17,884 bases of DNA from UBA7803 sp041608775 (GTDB lineage: Bacteria > Pseudomonadota > Gammaproteobacteria > Pseudomonadales > Azotimanducaceae). Under the pieces are notes generated by a model that saw nothing but the letters and a program-made list of their open reading frames with translations, ran no database searches and was not told where the DNA came from. The number at the start of each line of letters is the position of its first letter. Position 1 is the first letter of the stretch. The translations under genes and the position numbers were made by a program. Below are positions 1-7,083 of this stretch, in pieces. The stretch lies in contig JBFISC010000046.1 of the NCBI GenBank assembly GCA_041608775.1, positions 1-17,884 of the forward strand, written 5' to 3'.

Positions 1-515
1 CCGTCGCCCTCGCCGCGCCCGCCGGGGTCGAGACCGTGCGCGTGACCAGCGCCCGGGAGATGCACGATGCCGTGATGGCGCGGCTGCACGACTGCGAGGT
101 CTTCATCGGGGTCGCCGCGGTCGCCGACTTCCGGCCCGAGCAGAGCGCGGCACAGAAGCTGAAGAAGCGGACCGATGGCCGCGCCCTCACGGGCGGCGGC
201 GCCATGACGCTGACGCTGGTCGAAAATCCCGACATCGTCGCCGCCGTCGCCGCCAGCTCGCCGCGCCCCTACGTGATCGGCTTCGCCGCGGAGACCGAGC
301 GGGTGCTGGAGCACGGCCGGGAGAAACGACAACGCAAGGGCATGGATCTGATCGCCGTGAACGACGTTTCCGACCCCGCCATCGGCTTCAACAGCGATGA
401 CAATGCGGTGACGCTGATCTGGGACGGCGGCGAGTGCCGCCTGGCGCGCTCGTCCAAGGCGGAGGTCGCCCGCGCCATCCTCCGGACCGCAGCAGAGAAC
501 CTGGCCCGTGCGTAA
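1..515 (+). CDS. coaBC: CoaBC, C-terminal part (phosphopantothenoylcysteine synthetase), 5' truncated by window edge
   Basis: The reading frame is already open at base 3 and runs to a TAA at 513-515, giving the last 170 residues of the bifunctional coenzyme A enzyme. The visible part belongs to the CoaB half, which joins 4'-phosphopantothenate to cysteine using CTP. Hallmarks are the AAVADFRPEQ stretch, the basic KLKKR motif that in CoaB holds the CTP phosphates, the LVENPDIV segment, GFAAETE and the NDVSDPAIGFNSDDNAV block near the C-terminus. The GTG at 36 is an internal valine codon, not a start, because homology continues upstream of it (VALAAPAGVETV). The N-terminal decarboxylase half (CoaC) lies outside the window. 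The end looks intact. In relatives dut follows directly; here algC does. Identification is firm from motif content. Confidence 0.95.
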   Translation, partial: VALAAPAGVETVRVTSAREMHDAVMARLHDCEVFIGVAAVADFRPEQSAAQKLKKRTDGRALTGGGAMTLTLVENPDIVAAVAASSPRPYVIGFAAETERVLEHGREKRQRKGMDLIAVNDVSDPAIGFNSDDNAVTLIWDGGECRLARSSKAEVARAILRTAAENLARA

Positions 516-572
516 GCGCTCGCTATCGTGCTGATGCTGGCCGCGCCGGGATCCGGCTACTACCATTAACCA

Positions 573-3266
573 GTGGGATTGAGGGACGAAAGCTTGGACG
601 AGACCCAGCAGGATACCCCGGTAACGACGCCGGTTCGCCAACGCCGCACCGGCGAAGGCGTCTGGACCGGCGCGCTGCTGATCATCGCGCTCGCCGTAGC
701 GGGGCTCCTCGTCTCTGCCGGCGTCCTCTGGCTGCAGCTGGTTCAGGGCAGCAACGATGCCAACATCCGGGCCCTGGCGACCGCCCGGGCGGAGCAGTAC
801 GCGGGGCTGATCAACGCCCGGGTGAAATCGCTGCGCGCCGAGCTCGGCGCGGCCGCGAGCGCCCCGGAGACCCAGGCCGCCCTGACCAGCGGCGACCCGA
901 CGATCGTCGCCGCCCGCGCCCGCGCGCTGACCAACGTCATGCCCTACGCCGATCGCGTGGACCTGATCCCGGTGGGGACTGCCCGGCTCGACCTGGACGC
1001 CGAAGTCCCCATCTCCTACGCCGCCCTCAACGTCATTCAGCGCGCCGAGTCGGAGCCCTTCGTGGGCCCGGACGGCGTCAAGCTGGACGGCCAGAGCAGC
1101 CGCTTCTACGCAGCCAGCCCGGTGGTGCAATCCGGCACCGTGGCCGGGGTGCTGTTCGCAGCGCTCACCCCCGAGCTGCTCATCGAGCCCGTGCGCACCT
1201 TCGACGCGGCGGCCGGACGGATGATCCTGGAGCAACGGTTCGAAGGCACCGAGCCGGTCTCGCTGCTCCAGTGGGGCGACGATTCCGGCGCCGATCCCCA
1301 GCGTCGCTTCACAGTGACGGCGCCGCTCGAGGTCCCTCACTGGCAGGTCGTCTTCGACCCCAACCTGACCGCCATTGCGCCGGTGGCCGGCGTGGTGGAT
1401 CTGCTCACGGCGCTGGCGGTCACCCTCGGCATGCTGCTCGGCGCGGTGCTGTTCGCCTTCTCCAGCCTGTCCCGCAAGCTGCGCCACGATGCCGGCGTGC
1501 TGCTTGAGCAGGCCAGCAACGTCGTGCGCGGTCGGCGCCAGCAGGCGGCCCGCTACAAGCTCGGGCTGTTCCAGGACATGGCCCGGGAGATCGGGCGGAT
1601 GGCCGGGCCCGCCGGCGCTGCGGGCGCCGCCAGCGCCCGCGCCGGCGCGAACGACAACGTATCACCGTCGCGGGGCGCGGCCGCCCGCAGCAGCCGGGGC
1701 AAGGCGGCGGCCGTGCCGGAACCGGAAGAAGAAGCGGTGGACGAGGTTGCCGACCTGCTCAAGGACGAGGACGCGCCTGCCCGCAAGCGATCAACCCGCT
1801 CGGAGGACTTCCTGGAAGTGAGCAGCGCCGGCGGCAGCGCCGGTGACAACTTCGGCATCGAGGTGATCGAGGACACATCGCCCCTGGCCATGGGCCTGGA
1901 GCTGGAGCCCGAGATCTTCCGCTCCTACGACATCCGCGGCATCACCACCTCGAACCTCACCGAGGACGTCGTCTACTGGATCGGCCGCGCCTTCGCTGCC
2001 GAAGCCCAGGATCGGCAATGCCCGCGGGTCTGCGTGGGCCGCGACGGCCGCCACTCCAGCGTGCCACTCCGGGATGCGCTGTGCCGCGGCCTCACCGACG
2101 GCGGCGCGGACGTCCTCGACGTCGGCCAGGTGCCTACCCCGGTGCTGTACTTCGCTACCCACGTCCTCGATACCGGAACCGGGGTGATGATCACGGGTTC
2201 GCACAACCCGCCGCAGTACAACGGCCTGAAGATGATGATCGGCGGCGAAACCCTGGCCGAAGAGCGCATCCAGGCACTGCGCACCCGGATCGAGGAGAAC
2301 CGCCTCAGCGAGGGCGAAGGCGATGTCGAGACCGTGAACGTGGCGGCCCAGTACCTGGACCGAATCGTCGAAGACGTGGTGGTGGCCCAGCCGATGAAGG
2401 TGGTCGTGGATTGCGGCAACGGCGTTGCCGGCAACCTGGCGCCGGAGCTGGTCTCGCGGCTCGGCTGCGAGGTGGTGCCCCTCTATTGCGAGGTGGACGG
2501 CGACTTTCCCAACCACCATCCGGACCCCGCGGAGCCGAAGAACCTGGCAGACCTGATAACCGTCGTCAAAGCGGAAAAGGCAGACCTGGGGCTCGCCTTC
2601 GACGGCGATGGCGACCGTCTCGGCGTGGTCACCGCCCGGGGCGAGATCATCTGGCCCGACAAGCTGCTGATGCTCTACGCGCAGGACATCGTCGCCCGCA
2701 ACCCCGGCGCCGACGTGATCTACGACGTGAAGTGCAGCCGCCACCTGAACAGCCTGATCAGCGACCTGGGCGGGCGCCCGATCATGTACAAGACCGGCCA
2801 CTCGCACATGAAGGCGAAGCTGAAGGAAACCGGCGCGCTGCTGGCCGGCGAGTTCAGCGGCCACGTCTGTTTCGGGGAGCGCTGGTACGGTTTCGACGAC
2901 GCGCTCTATTCGGCGGCCAGGCTGCTGGAGATCCTCGGCGCCACCGACTCGACCGCGGACGAGGTTTTCGCCCAGTTCCCGGCGACCTACAGCACGCCGG
3001 AGATCAAGATCCAGACCACGGAACAAGCCAAGTTCGAGGTGATTCAGCGACTGGCCATCGACGGCGAATTCGGCGCGGGCACGATCACCACGATCGACGG
3101 CGTGCGCGTCGACTTTCCCGACGGCTGGGGCCTGGTCCGCCCCTCGAACACCAGCCCGGTGCTGTCGCTGCGCTTCGAGGCCGACGGTCAGGAGGCGCTC
3201 GACCGGATCCAGGACCTGTTCCAGCAACAGCTCGGCAAGATCGATCCCGAACTCCGATTCCGCTAG
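573..3266 (+). CDS. algC: Phosphomannomutase/phosphoglucomutase with membrane-anchored N-terminal extension (AlgC type)
   Basis: An 897-residue protein interconverting mannose or glucose 6- and 1-phosphates for surface polysaccharide precursors. The catalytic part starts near residue 447 with FRSYDIRG. It carries the phosphoserine loop TGSHNPPQYNG (Ser543), the metal loop DGDGDR (677-682), the sugar-binding GEFSGH (759-764) and the phosphate-binding RPSNTS (856-861), so all four active-site elements are present. The first 445 residues are extra: a membrane segment at about 33-57, an extracytoplasmic region of about 210 residues, a second membrane segment at about 270-297, then an Ala/Gly-rich and acidic linker at about 345-440. 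Annotated Pseudomonas-type AlgC proteins can carry a similar extension. The first usable codon is GTG at 573. A TTG at 594 has a better-placed GAGG (581-584) and may be the true start. It lies between coaBC and argB, same strand. Confidence 0.93.
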   Translation: MGLRDESLDETQQDTPVTTPVRQRRTGEGVWTGALLIIALAVAGLLVSAGVLWLQLVQGSNDANIRALATARAEQYAGLINARVKSLRAELGAAASAPETQAALTSGDPTIVAARARALTNVMPYADRVDLIPVGTARLDLDAEVPISYAALNVIQRAESEPFVGPDGVKLDGQSSRFYAASPVVQSGTVAGVLFAALTPELLIEPVRTFDAAAGRMILEQRFEGTEPVSLLQWGDDSGADPQRRFTVTAPLEVPHWQVVFDPNLTAIAPVAGVVDLLTALAVTLGMLLGAVLFAFSSLSRKLRHDAGVLLEQASNVVRGRRQQAARYKLGLFQDMAREIGRMAGPAGAAGAASARAGANDNVSPSRGAAARSSRGKAAAVPEPEEEAVDEVADLLKDEDAPARKRSTRSEDFLEVSSAGGSAGDNFGIEVIEDTSPLAMGLELEPEIFRSYDIRGITTSNLTEDVVYWIGRAFAAEAQDRQCPRVCVGRDGRHSSVPLRDALCRGLTDGGADVLDVGQVPTPVLYFATHVLDTGTGVMITGSHNPPQYNGLKMMIGGETLAEERIQALRTRIEENRLSEGEGDVETVNVAAQYLDRIVEDVVVAQPMKVVVDCGNGVAGNLAPELVSRLGCEVVPLYCEVDGDFPNHHPDPAEPKNLADLITVVKAEKADLGLAFDGDGDRLGVVTARGEIIWPDKLLMLYAQDIVARNPGADVIYDVKCSRHLNSLISDLGGRPIMYKTGHSHMKAKLKETGALLAGEFSGHVCFGERWYGFDDALYSAARLLEILGATDSTADEVFAQFPATYSTPEIKIQTTEQAKFEVIQRLAIDGEFGAGTITTIDGVRVDFPDGWGLVRPSNTSPVLSLRFEADGQEALDRIQDLFQQQLGKIDPELRFR

Positions 3267-3302
3267 GGATCTCTCCACGACCGCCACTCCGGAACTCACG
3301 AC

Positions 3303-4217
3303 ATGCAGATATCCGACGACGAGGCCAGCAAGATCGCCAGCGTCCTGACCGAGGCATTGCCCTACATCCGCCGCTACCACGGCAGCACCCTGGTGATCAA
3401 ATACGGCGGCAACGCGATGGTGGAGGAACGGCTTCAGAACACCTTCGCGCGGGACATCGTGCTGCTCAAGCTGGTGGGGATGAACCCGGTCGTCGTGCAC
3501 GGTGGGGGTCCGCAGATCGGCAACCTGCTGAAGCGCCTGAACATCGAGAGCCGCTTCGTCGACGGCATGCGGGTCACCGACGAAGAAACCATGGACGTGG
3601 TGGAGATGGTGCTCGGCGGCCTCGTCAATCAGGAGATCGTCTCGCTGATCAACCAGCACGGCGGCCGGGCCGTCGGCGTGACCGGCAAGGACGGCGGCCT
3701 GATTCAGGCTCGGAAGCTCACGCTGAAGCGCACCGACCCGACGCTGGCCGCACCGGAGATCATCGACATAGGCCACGTCGGCGAGGTCGTCGGTGTCAAC
3801 GTCGGCCTGGTGAACTCACTGACCCGCGACGACTTCATTCCGGTGATCGCTCCCATCGGCGTGGGCGAGGGCGGCGAGTCCTACAATATCAACGCCGACA
3901 TCGTCGCCGGTCGCCTGGCCGAGGCACTCACCGCGGAGAAGCTGATCCTGCTCACCAACCGCCCCGGAATCATGGGCGCAGACGGCGAGCGCCTGGCCAC
4001 GCTGACCGCCGCCCAGGTGGACGGGCTGATCGCCGACGGCACCATCAACGAGGGCATGCTGCCGAAGACGAGCTGTGCCCTGGACGCGCTGCGGGGTGGG
4101 GTCGGCAGCGTGCAGATCATCGACGGTACCATCGCCCACTCGCTGCTCATCGAGGTGTTCACGGACGCCGGCATCGGCACCAAAATCACCCTGGAGCCGC
4201 CAGCCGATGCCGGCTAA
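3303..4217 (+). CDS. argB: Acetylglutamate kinase (second step of arginine synthesis)
   Basis: A 304-residue cytoplasmic amino-acid kinase that phosphorylates N-acetyl-L-glutamate with ATP. Visible motifs are VIKYGGNAM (Lys33 is the phosphate-binding lysine), VVHGGGPQI (64-72) in the glycine-rich nucleotide/substrate loop, RFVDGMRVTD (84-93) with the substrate-contacting Arg90, and the YNINAD block near residue 194. About 25 residues precede the kinase core and contain the EALPYIRRYHG segment. This N-terminal helix is typical of hexameric, arginine-feedback-inhibited enzymes such as that of Pseudomonas, and is absent from the dimeric E. coli enzyme. Allosteric inhibition by arginine is therefore likely, by family inference. 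The ATG at 3303 follows algC by 36 bases with a GGAA-type ribosome site. The last 11 bases overlap the start of slmA, so the two are probably translated from one message. Confidence 0.97.
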   Translation: MQISDDEASKIASVLTEALPYIRRYHGSTLVIKYGGNAMVEERLQNTFARDIVLLKLVGMNPVVVHGGGPQIGNLLKRLNIESRFVDGMRVTDEETMDVVEMVLGGLVNQEIVSLINQHGGRAVGVTGKDGGLIQARKLTLKRTDPTLAAPEIIDIGHVGEVVGVNVGLVNSLTRDDFIPVIAPIGVGEGGESYNINADIVAGRLAEALTAEKLILLTNRPGIMGADGERLATLTAAQVDGLIADGTINEGMLPKTSCALDALRGGVGSVQIIDGTIAHSLLIEVFTDAGIGTKITLEPPADAG

Positions 4218-4791
4218 AGGCAACCGGCGCGAAGAAATCCTCCAGGCCTTCGCCCTGATGCTGGAGACCCATCCCGGCAGCCGCATCACCACGGCGGCCC
4301 TGGCCCGGGAAGTCGGCGTTTCGGAGGCAGCCCTGTACCGGCACTTCCCGAGCAAGGCAAAAATGCTCGAGGGGCTGATCGAGTTCATCGAGGAAAGCCT
4401 GTTCACCCGCATCACCCGCATCCTCACCGAGGAGCCCACCGCCCAGCGGCGTTGCCGAACCATCCTGTGGCTGCTGCTGTCGTTCGCGGAGCGCAATCCG
4501 GGCATGGCCCGGCTGCTGGTGGGAGACGCTCTGCTCGGCGAGACCGAGCGCCTGCGCAGCCGGGTACGTCAGCTGTTCGACCGGCTGGAAACCCAGCTCC
4601 GGCTGATCCTGCGGGAATGGTCGGTGACGCGGGTGCCCGGCCCCGAGCTCGGCAGCACCGCGGCCGCCAACCTGTTGCTGTCCGCCTCCGAGGGACGAAT
4701 CAACCAGTTCGTGCGCAGCGAGTTCCGCGCGCTGCCCACGGCCGGCTGGGAGGAGCAGTGGACGGCCCTGGAGCGGGCCGTGTTCCGCTGA
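4207..4791 (+). CDS. slmA: Nucleoid occlusion factor SlmA (TetR family)
   Basis: A 194-residue TetR-fold protein. SlmA binds specific chromosomal sites and there blocks FtsZ polymerisation, preventing septum formation over unsegregated DNA. The N-terminal helix-turn-helix is at about 27-48 (ITTAALAREVGVSEAALYRHF), followed by the family signature FPSKAKMLEGLIEFIEE, then FAERNPGMARLL and the C-terminal INQFVRSEFR. Length matches the family (E. coli 198 residues). The frame is open further upstream, but the ATG at 4207 is preferred. It begins MPAKGNRREEIL as in homologues, overlaps argB by 11 bases and has GGAG at 4193-4196. In E. coli slmA sits between dut and pyrE, so its place close to pyrE is conserved. 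Its 3' end faces an oppositely oriented gene across a tandem repeat. Confidence 0.95.
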   Translation: MPAKGNRREEILQAFALMLETHPGSRITTAALAREVGVSEAALYRHFPSKAKMLEGLIEFIEESLFTRITRILTEEPTAQRRCRTILWLLLSFAERNPGMARLLVGDALLGETERLRSRVRQLFDRLETQLRLILREWSVTRVPGPELGSTAAANLLLSASEGRINQFVRSEFRALPTAGWEEQWTALERAVFR

Positions 4792-4806
4792 CCGTCCGCC
4801 GCCGGC

Positions 4807-4896
4807 GTCTGCTACACGCGTCAGTTACACGCGTCAGTTACACGCGTCTGCTACACGCGTCTGCTACACGCGTCAGCTGCGGGCGTCGGCTAGCGC
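4807..4896. repeat. 13-bp direct tandem repeat, five clean units plus two degenerate ones
   Basis: Units GTCTGCTACACGC (4807-4819, 4846-4858, 4859-4871) and GTCAGTTACACGC (4820-4832, 4833-4845) run head to tail in the order A-B-B-A-A. A degenerate unit GTCAGCTGCGGGC (4872-4884) and a 12-base remnant GTCGGCTAGCGC (4885-4896) follow. Each junction creates the palindrome ACGCGT, five copies spaced exactly 13 bp (4816, 4829, 4842, 4855, 4868). The clean units lie between the converging ends of slmA and the minus-strand gene. The degenerate units lie inside that gene's last codons, with its TGA at 4873-4875. The array therefore probably grew by slippage from that gene's 3' end. Neighbouring palindromes could pair as 6-bp stems with 7-base loops. 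No T-run follows, so a terminator role is uncertain. Confidence 0.9.
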
Positions 4897-5502
4897 ATCC
4901 GGTGCCGGACAGGTACCGTCGAGAAAGCGTTCGCGCTCGTGCGCGTAGCGCGCCCGCGTGTCCGCCTGTTCCCGCTCCCGCTGCGCGATCTCTCCCTCCA
5001 GATTGGCGATCTGCGAGCGGCTGCGCTGCAGGTTCTCCGCCAGGCCCTGACTCACCCCACGGCCGCTGCGCTCCGCTTCCGCGGCCTGGGCCCGCAGCCG
5101 GTCCCGCTCGCGGCGCGCCTGGCGCAGGTTCGTGCGGAGCTGGCCGACGCGGGTCTCCAGCGACTCCAGGGTTTCCTGCAGCGCGTAATCGATGTCGGTC
5201 TCGGAACCGTACAGCTGGTAGATCCGGTCCAGCTCGTCACGGCAGGCCTTGAGCGCCTGTTCGCGGCGCAGCTTTTCCGCCAGCTGGTCCGGCGGCAGCT
5301 GCGGCGGGACGTCTTTGAAGACCTCGCCGGTGACGGGGTCGATGACCTTGTAGCCACGCTCCTCCTGTCCGGACGGGAGGGTGTAGGAAAACACCGGATC
5401 ACCGTGCTCGTTGACGTACTGAAACATGGTTCCGGTCGCGCCCCGGGCCAGGGGCCCGCCCAGCAGCAGCAGCGTGGCGCAGATGGCGATGATGGACTTC
5501 AT
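4873..5502 (-). CDS. Exported DUF4124-like protein with long coiled coil
   Basis: A 209-residue protein of unknown function. Residues 1-22 form a signal peptide (MKSIIAICATLLLLGGPLARG), so it probably acts in the periplasm. Residues 25-43 (MFQYVNEHGDPVFSYTLP) resemble the start of DUF4124, which usually reads like YKWVDENGVVHYSD. From about 107 to 195 the sequence is rich in Glu, Arg, Gln and Leu with heptad-like spacing, indicating a coiled coil. Only two cysteines are visible (87 and 198). The frame extends 24 codons upstream into pyrE, but the ATG at 5502 begins a clean signal peptide 25 bases after the pyrE stop and is preferred. It is the last gene of the likely rph-pyrE message. Its final codons merge into the 13-bp repeat. 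The family assignment is from motif resemblance only. Confidence 0.8.
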   Translation of the reverse strand: MKSIIAICATLLLLGGPLARGATGTMFQYVNEHGDPVFSYTLPSGQEERGYKVIDPVTGEVFKDVPPQLPPDQLAEKLRREQALKACRDELDRIYQLYGSETDIDYALQETLESLETRVGQLRTNLRQARRERDRLRAQAAEAERSGRGVSQGLAENLQRSRSQIANLEGEIAQREREQADTRARYAHERERFLDGTCPAPDALADARS

Positions 5503-5527
5503 ATGGCCGAAGATACCCGTGGAATCC

Positions 5528-6208
5528 TTAGGATTGCGCGCGGGCTGGCGCGCAATAGGCTTGCCGGTACTCACGAACTTTCTCGCTCAGAACCGCGTGA
5601 TGTTTGTCCGCATCGGCGCCGCGGTCAAGGTAATCGATCACATCCTCGAGGACCAGCAGGCTGATCACCGGAACGGCAAGCTCGGCGGCCAGAGCCTGCA
5701 CCGCCGTCCGACCGCCGTCGTCCAGCTCCCGGCGGTCGAGCGCAATGATGACCCCGGCCAGGGTGCCGCCGGCTCCCCGCACCAGGCTCACCGCCTCGCG
5801 GACCGCCGTGCCGGCCGTGAGCACGTCGTCCACCAGCACCACCCGCTGCGCCAGCTCACCACCGACGAAGGCGCCGCCCTCGCCGTGATCCTTGGCTTCC
5901 TTGCGGTTGAACGCCCAGGCGCAGTCGCGCCCCCGCCTGGCCAGCGCTTCGGCGGTCGCGACGGCAATGGGAATGCCTTTGTAGGCGGGGCCGAACACCA
6001 CGTCGAAGCGCCACCCGGCGGCGTCGATCGCGGCCGCGTAAGCATCGCCCAGGCGCTGGGTGGCGGCGCCCGTGTTGAGCGCACCGAGGTTGAAGAAATA
6101 GGGGCTGCTGCGCCCGGACTTCAGGGTGAAATCACCGAATCGGAGCACGCCGGCGGCCACCAGCATGGCGACCAGCGCCTGCCGGTCCGGGTTCGCGCTC
6201 GCGCTCAT
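5528..6208 (-). CDS. pyrE: Orotate phosphoribosyltransferase
   Basis: A 226-residue cytoplasmic enzyme converting orotate and PRPP to orotidine 5'-phosphate in pyrimidine synthesis. The PRPP-binding motif VVLVDDVLTAGTA is at 123-135. The mobile catalytic loop FNRKEAKDHGEGG is at 100-112. The substrate-side motifs LKSGRSSPYFFN and FGPAYKGIP are also present. Length is close to the E. coli enzyme (213), with a slightly longer C-terminus. The ATG at 6208 aligns about 20 residues before VLRFGDFTLKSGR, as in homologues, with AGG about 10 bases upstream. It follows rph by 36 bases on the same strand, the classic rph-pyrE pair. The enterobacterial attenuator between these genes is not apparent here: I see no strong hairpin plus T-run in the 36-base gap. 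Confidence 0.97.
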   Translation of the reverse strand: MSASANPDRQALVAMLVAAGVLRFGDFTLKSGRSSPYFFNLGALNTGAATQRLGDAYAAAIDAAGWRFDVVFGPAYKGIPIAVATAEALARRGRDCAWAFNRKEAKDHGEGGAFVGGELAQRVVLVDDVLTAGTAVREAVSLVRGAGGTLAGVIIALDRRELDDGGRTAVQALAAELAVPVISLLVLEDVIDYLDRGADADKHHAVLSEKVREYRQAYCAPARAQS

Positions 6209-6244
6209 CGACGCCGTACCTGAGTCACGATGTTCCTCGCCCGA

Positions 6245-6958
6245 TCAGTCCCAGCCCAGTGCCGCGCGCTGGGCAGCAAGCAGCTCGTCGGTGCCCTTAC
6301 GGGCCAGCCCCAGCATCGCCAGCAGCGCCGGGTCGTCGAAGGGCTCACCCTCGGCGGTGCCCTGAATCTCGATGAACCCGCCGCCGGCGACCCGAACCAC
6401 GTTCATGTCCGTATCTGCCGCAGAGTCTTCCGGGTAGTCGAGATCCAGCACCGGCTCGCCCCGGTAGATGCCCACGGACACGGATGCCACAAGCTCCCTG
6501 AACGCGCCCTTAACTCCGGCCTTCGCGGTGGCGTCTGCCAGCGCGACGCAGGCGCCGGTAATGGAAGCCGTCCGGGTGCCGCCGTCGGCCTGGATGACGT
6601 CGCAGTCGATCCGGATGGTGCGCTCGCCCATGGCCGAGGTATCCACCGCCGCGCGCAGCGACCGGCCGATCAGGCGCTGGATCTCCACCGTCCTGCCGCC
6701 CTGCTTGCCGCGGGCGGCCTCCCGGTCGTTGCGGCTGTGGGTGGCGCCCGGCAGCATCCCATACTCGGCGGTCACCCAGCCGACGCCGCGACCGCGCAGG
6801 AACGGCGGCACCGACTCCTCCACGCTGGCGGTGCAGATCACCTTGGTGTCGCCGAACTCCACCAGCACTGAGCCGGCGGCATGTCGGGTGAAACCGCGGG
6901 TGAAACGGACCTCGCGCAGCGCGTCCGCCGCACGACCGCTAGGACGCTGCACTGCCAT
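6245..6958 (-). CDS. rph: RNase PH (phosphorolytic tRNA 3'-end trimming exonuclease)
   Basis: A 237-residue 3'-5' exoribonuclease that removes nucleotides beyond the CCA end of tRNA precursors using phosphate, acting as a hexameric ring. Diagnostic stretches are AEYGMLPGATHSRNDRE (64-80), QGGRTVEIQRLIGRSLR (86-102) and the phosphate-binding GGTRTASITGA (126-136), with the metal-site segment IRIDCDVIQADGG just before. Full length agrees with the family (about 238), and there is no sign of the frameshift known in E. coli K-12 rph. The ATG at 6958 gives MAVQRPSGRAADALREV, a usual start. It is the first gene of the minus-strand group rph-pyrE-DUF4124 and diverges from yicC across 125 bases. Confidence 0.97.
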   Translation of the reverse strand: MAVQRPSGRAADALREVRFTRGFTRHAAGSVLVEFGDTKVICTASVEESVPPFLRGRGVGWVTAEYGMLPGATHSRNDREAARGKQGGRTVEIQRLIGRSLRAAVDTSAMGERTIRIDCDVIQADGGTRTASITGACVALADATAKAGVKGAFRELVASVSVGIYRGEPVLDLDYPEDSAADTDMNVVRVAGGGFIEIQGTAEGEPFDDPALLAMLGLARKGTDELLAAQRAALGWD

Positions 6959-6987
6959 TGACTGCTCGATGAAAAAGTTGGCGGCAG

Positions 6988-6993
6988 AGTATA
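6988..6993 (-). promoter_or_regulatory. Candidate -10 element for the rph-pyrE transcript
   Basis: Read on the minus strand this is TATACT, five of six bases of the sigma-70 -10 consensus, in the only AT-rich spot of the rph/yicC gap. It would start RNA near 6981, leaving a leader of about 22 bases before the rph ATG. No good -35 is visible at 16-18 bases upstream (GTGCTT region). The call rests on position and the -10 only. Confidence 0.4.
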
Positions 6994-7045
6994 AAGGTGC
7001 CGCAGCGCGGAAGCACGGACGCTGCGGCGGCGAACGGGTTAGAAT
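6990..7045 (+). promoter_or_regulatory. Candidate -10 elements for yicC-gmk
   Basis: Two plus-strand -10-like hexamers lie upstream of yicC: TATAAA at 6990-6995, overlapping the minus-strand TATACT used for rph, and TAGAAT at 7040-7045, each with five of six consensus bases. The second would leave a leader of about 32 bases before the yicC ATG and lies just ahead of its ribosome site. Neither has a convincing -35. Which one is used cannot be decided by eye. Confidence 0.35.
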
Positions 7046-7083
7046 TCCCTGCCTCGATCCACCTCACGGAGTCCCCCGGTTCG

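Noticed and set aside
1791..3776. A 661-codon open frame on the minus strand across algC and argB
   Set aside because: It is antisense to two genes with complete family motifs, and its composition (Val, Asp, His, Gln repeats) is that of a mirrored GC-rich coding frame with no recognisable domain.
2018..4258. A 746-codon plus-strand frame over algC and argB
   Set aside because: It is Arg/Pro/Gly-rich shadow translation, out of frame with two well-supported enzymes and spanning their intergenic gap.
5563..5574. GCCGGTACTCAC resembling the SlmA-binding consensus GTGAGTACTCAC
   Set aside because: Nine of twelve positions match, but only one half-site is intact and it lies inside the pyrE coding end, so a chance match is likely.
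6209..6244. Possible pyrE attenuator between rph and pyrE
   Set aside because: The 36-base gap has no stable hairpin followed by a T-run, so the enterobacterial UTP-sensitive mechanism is not supported.
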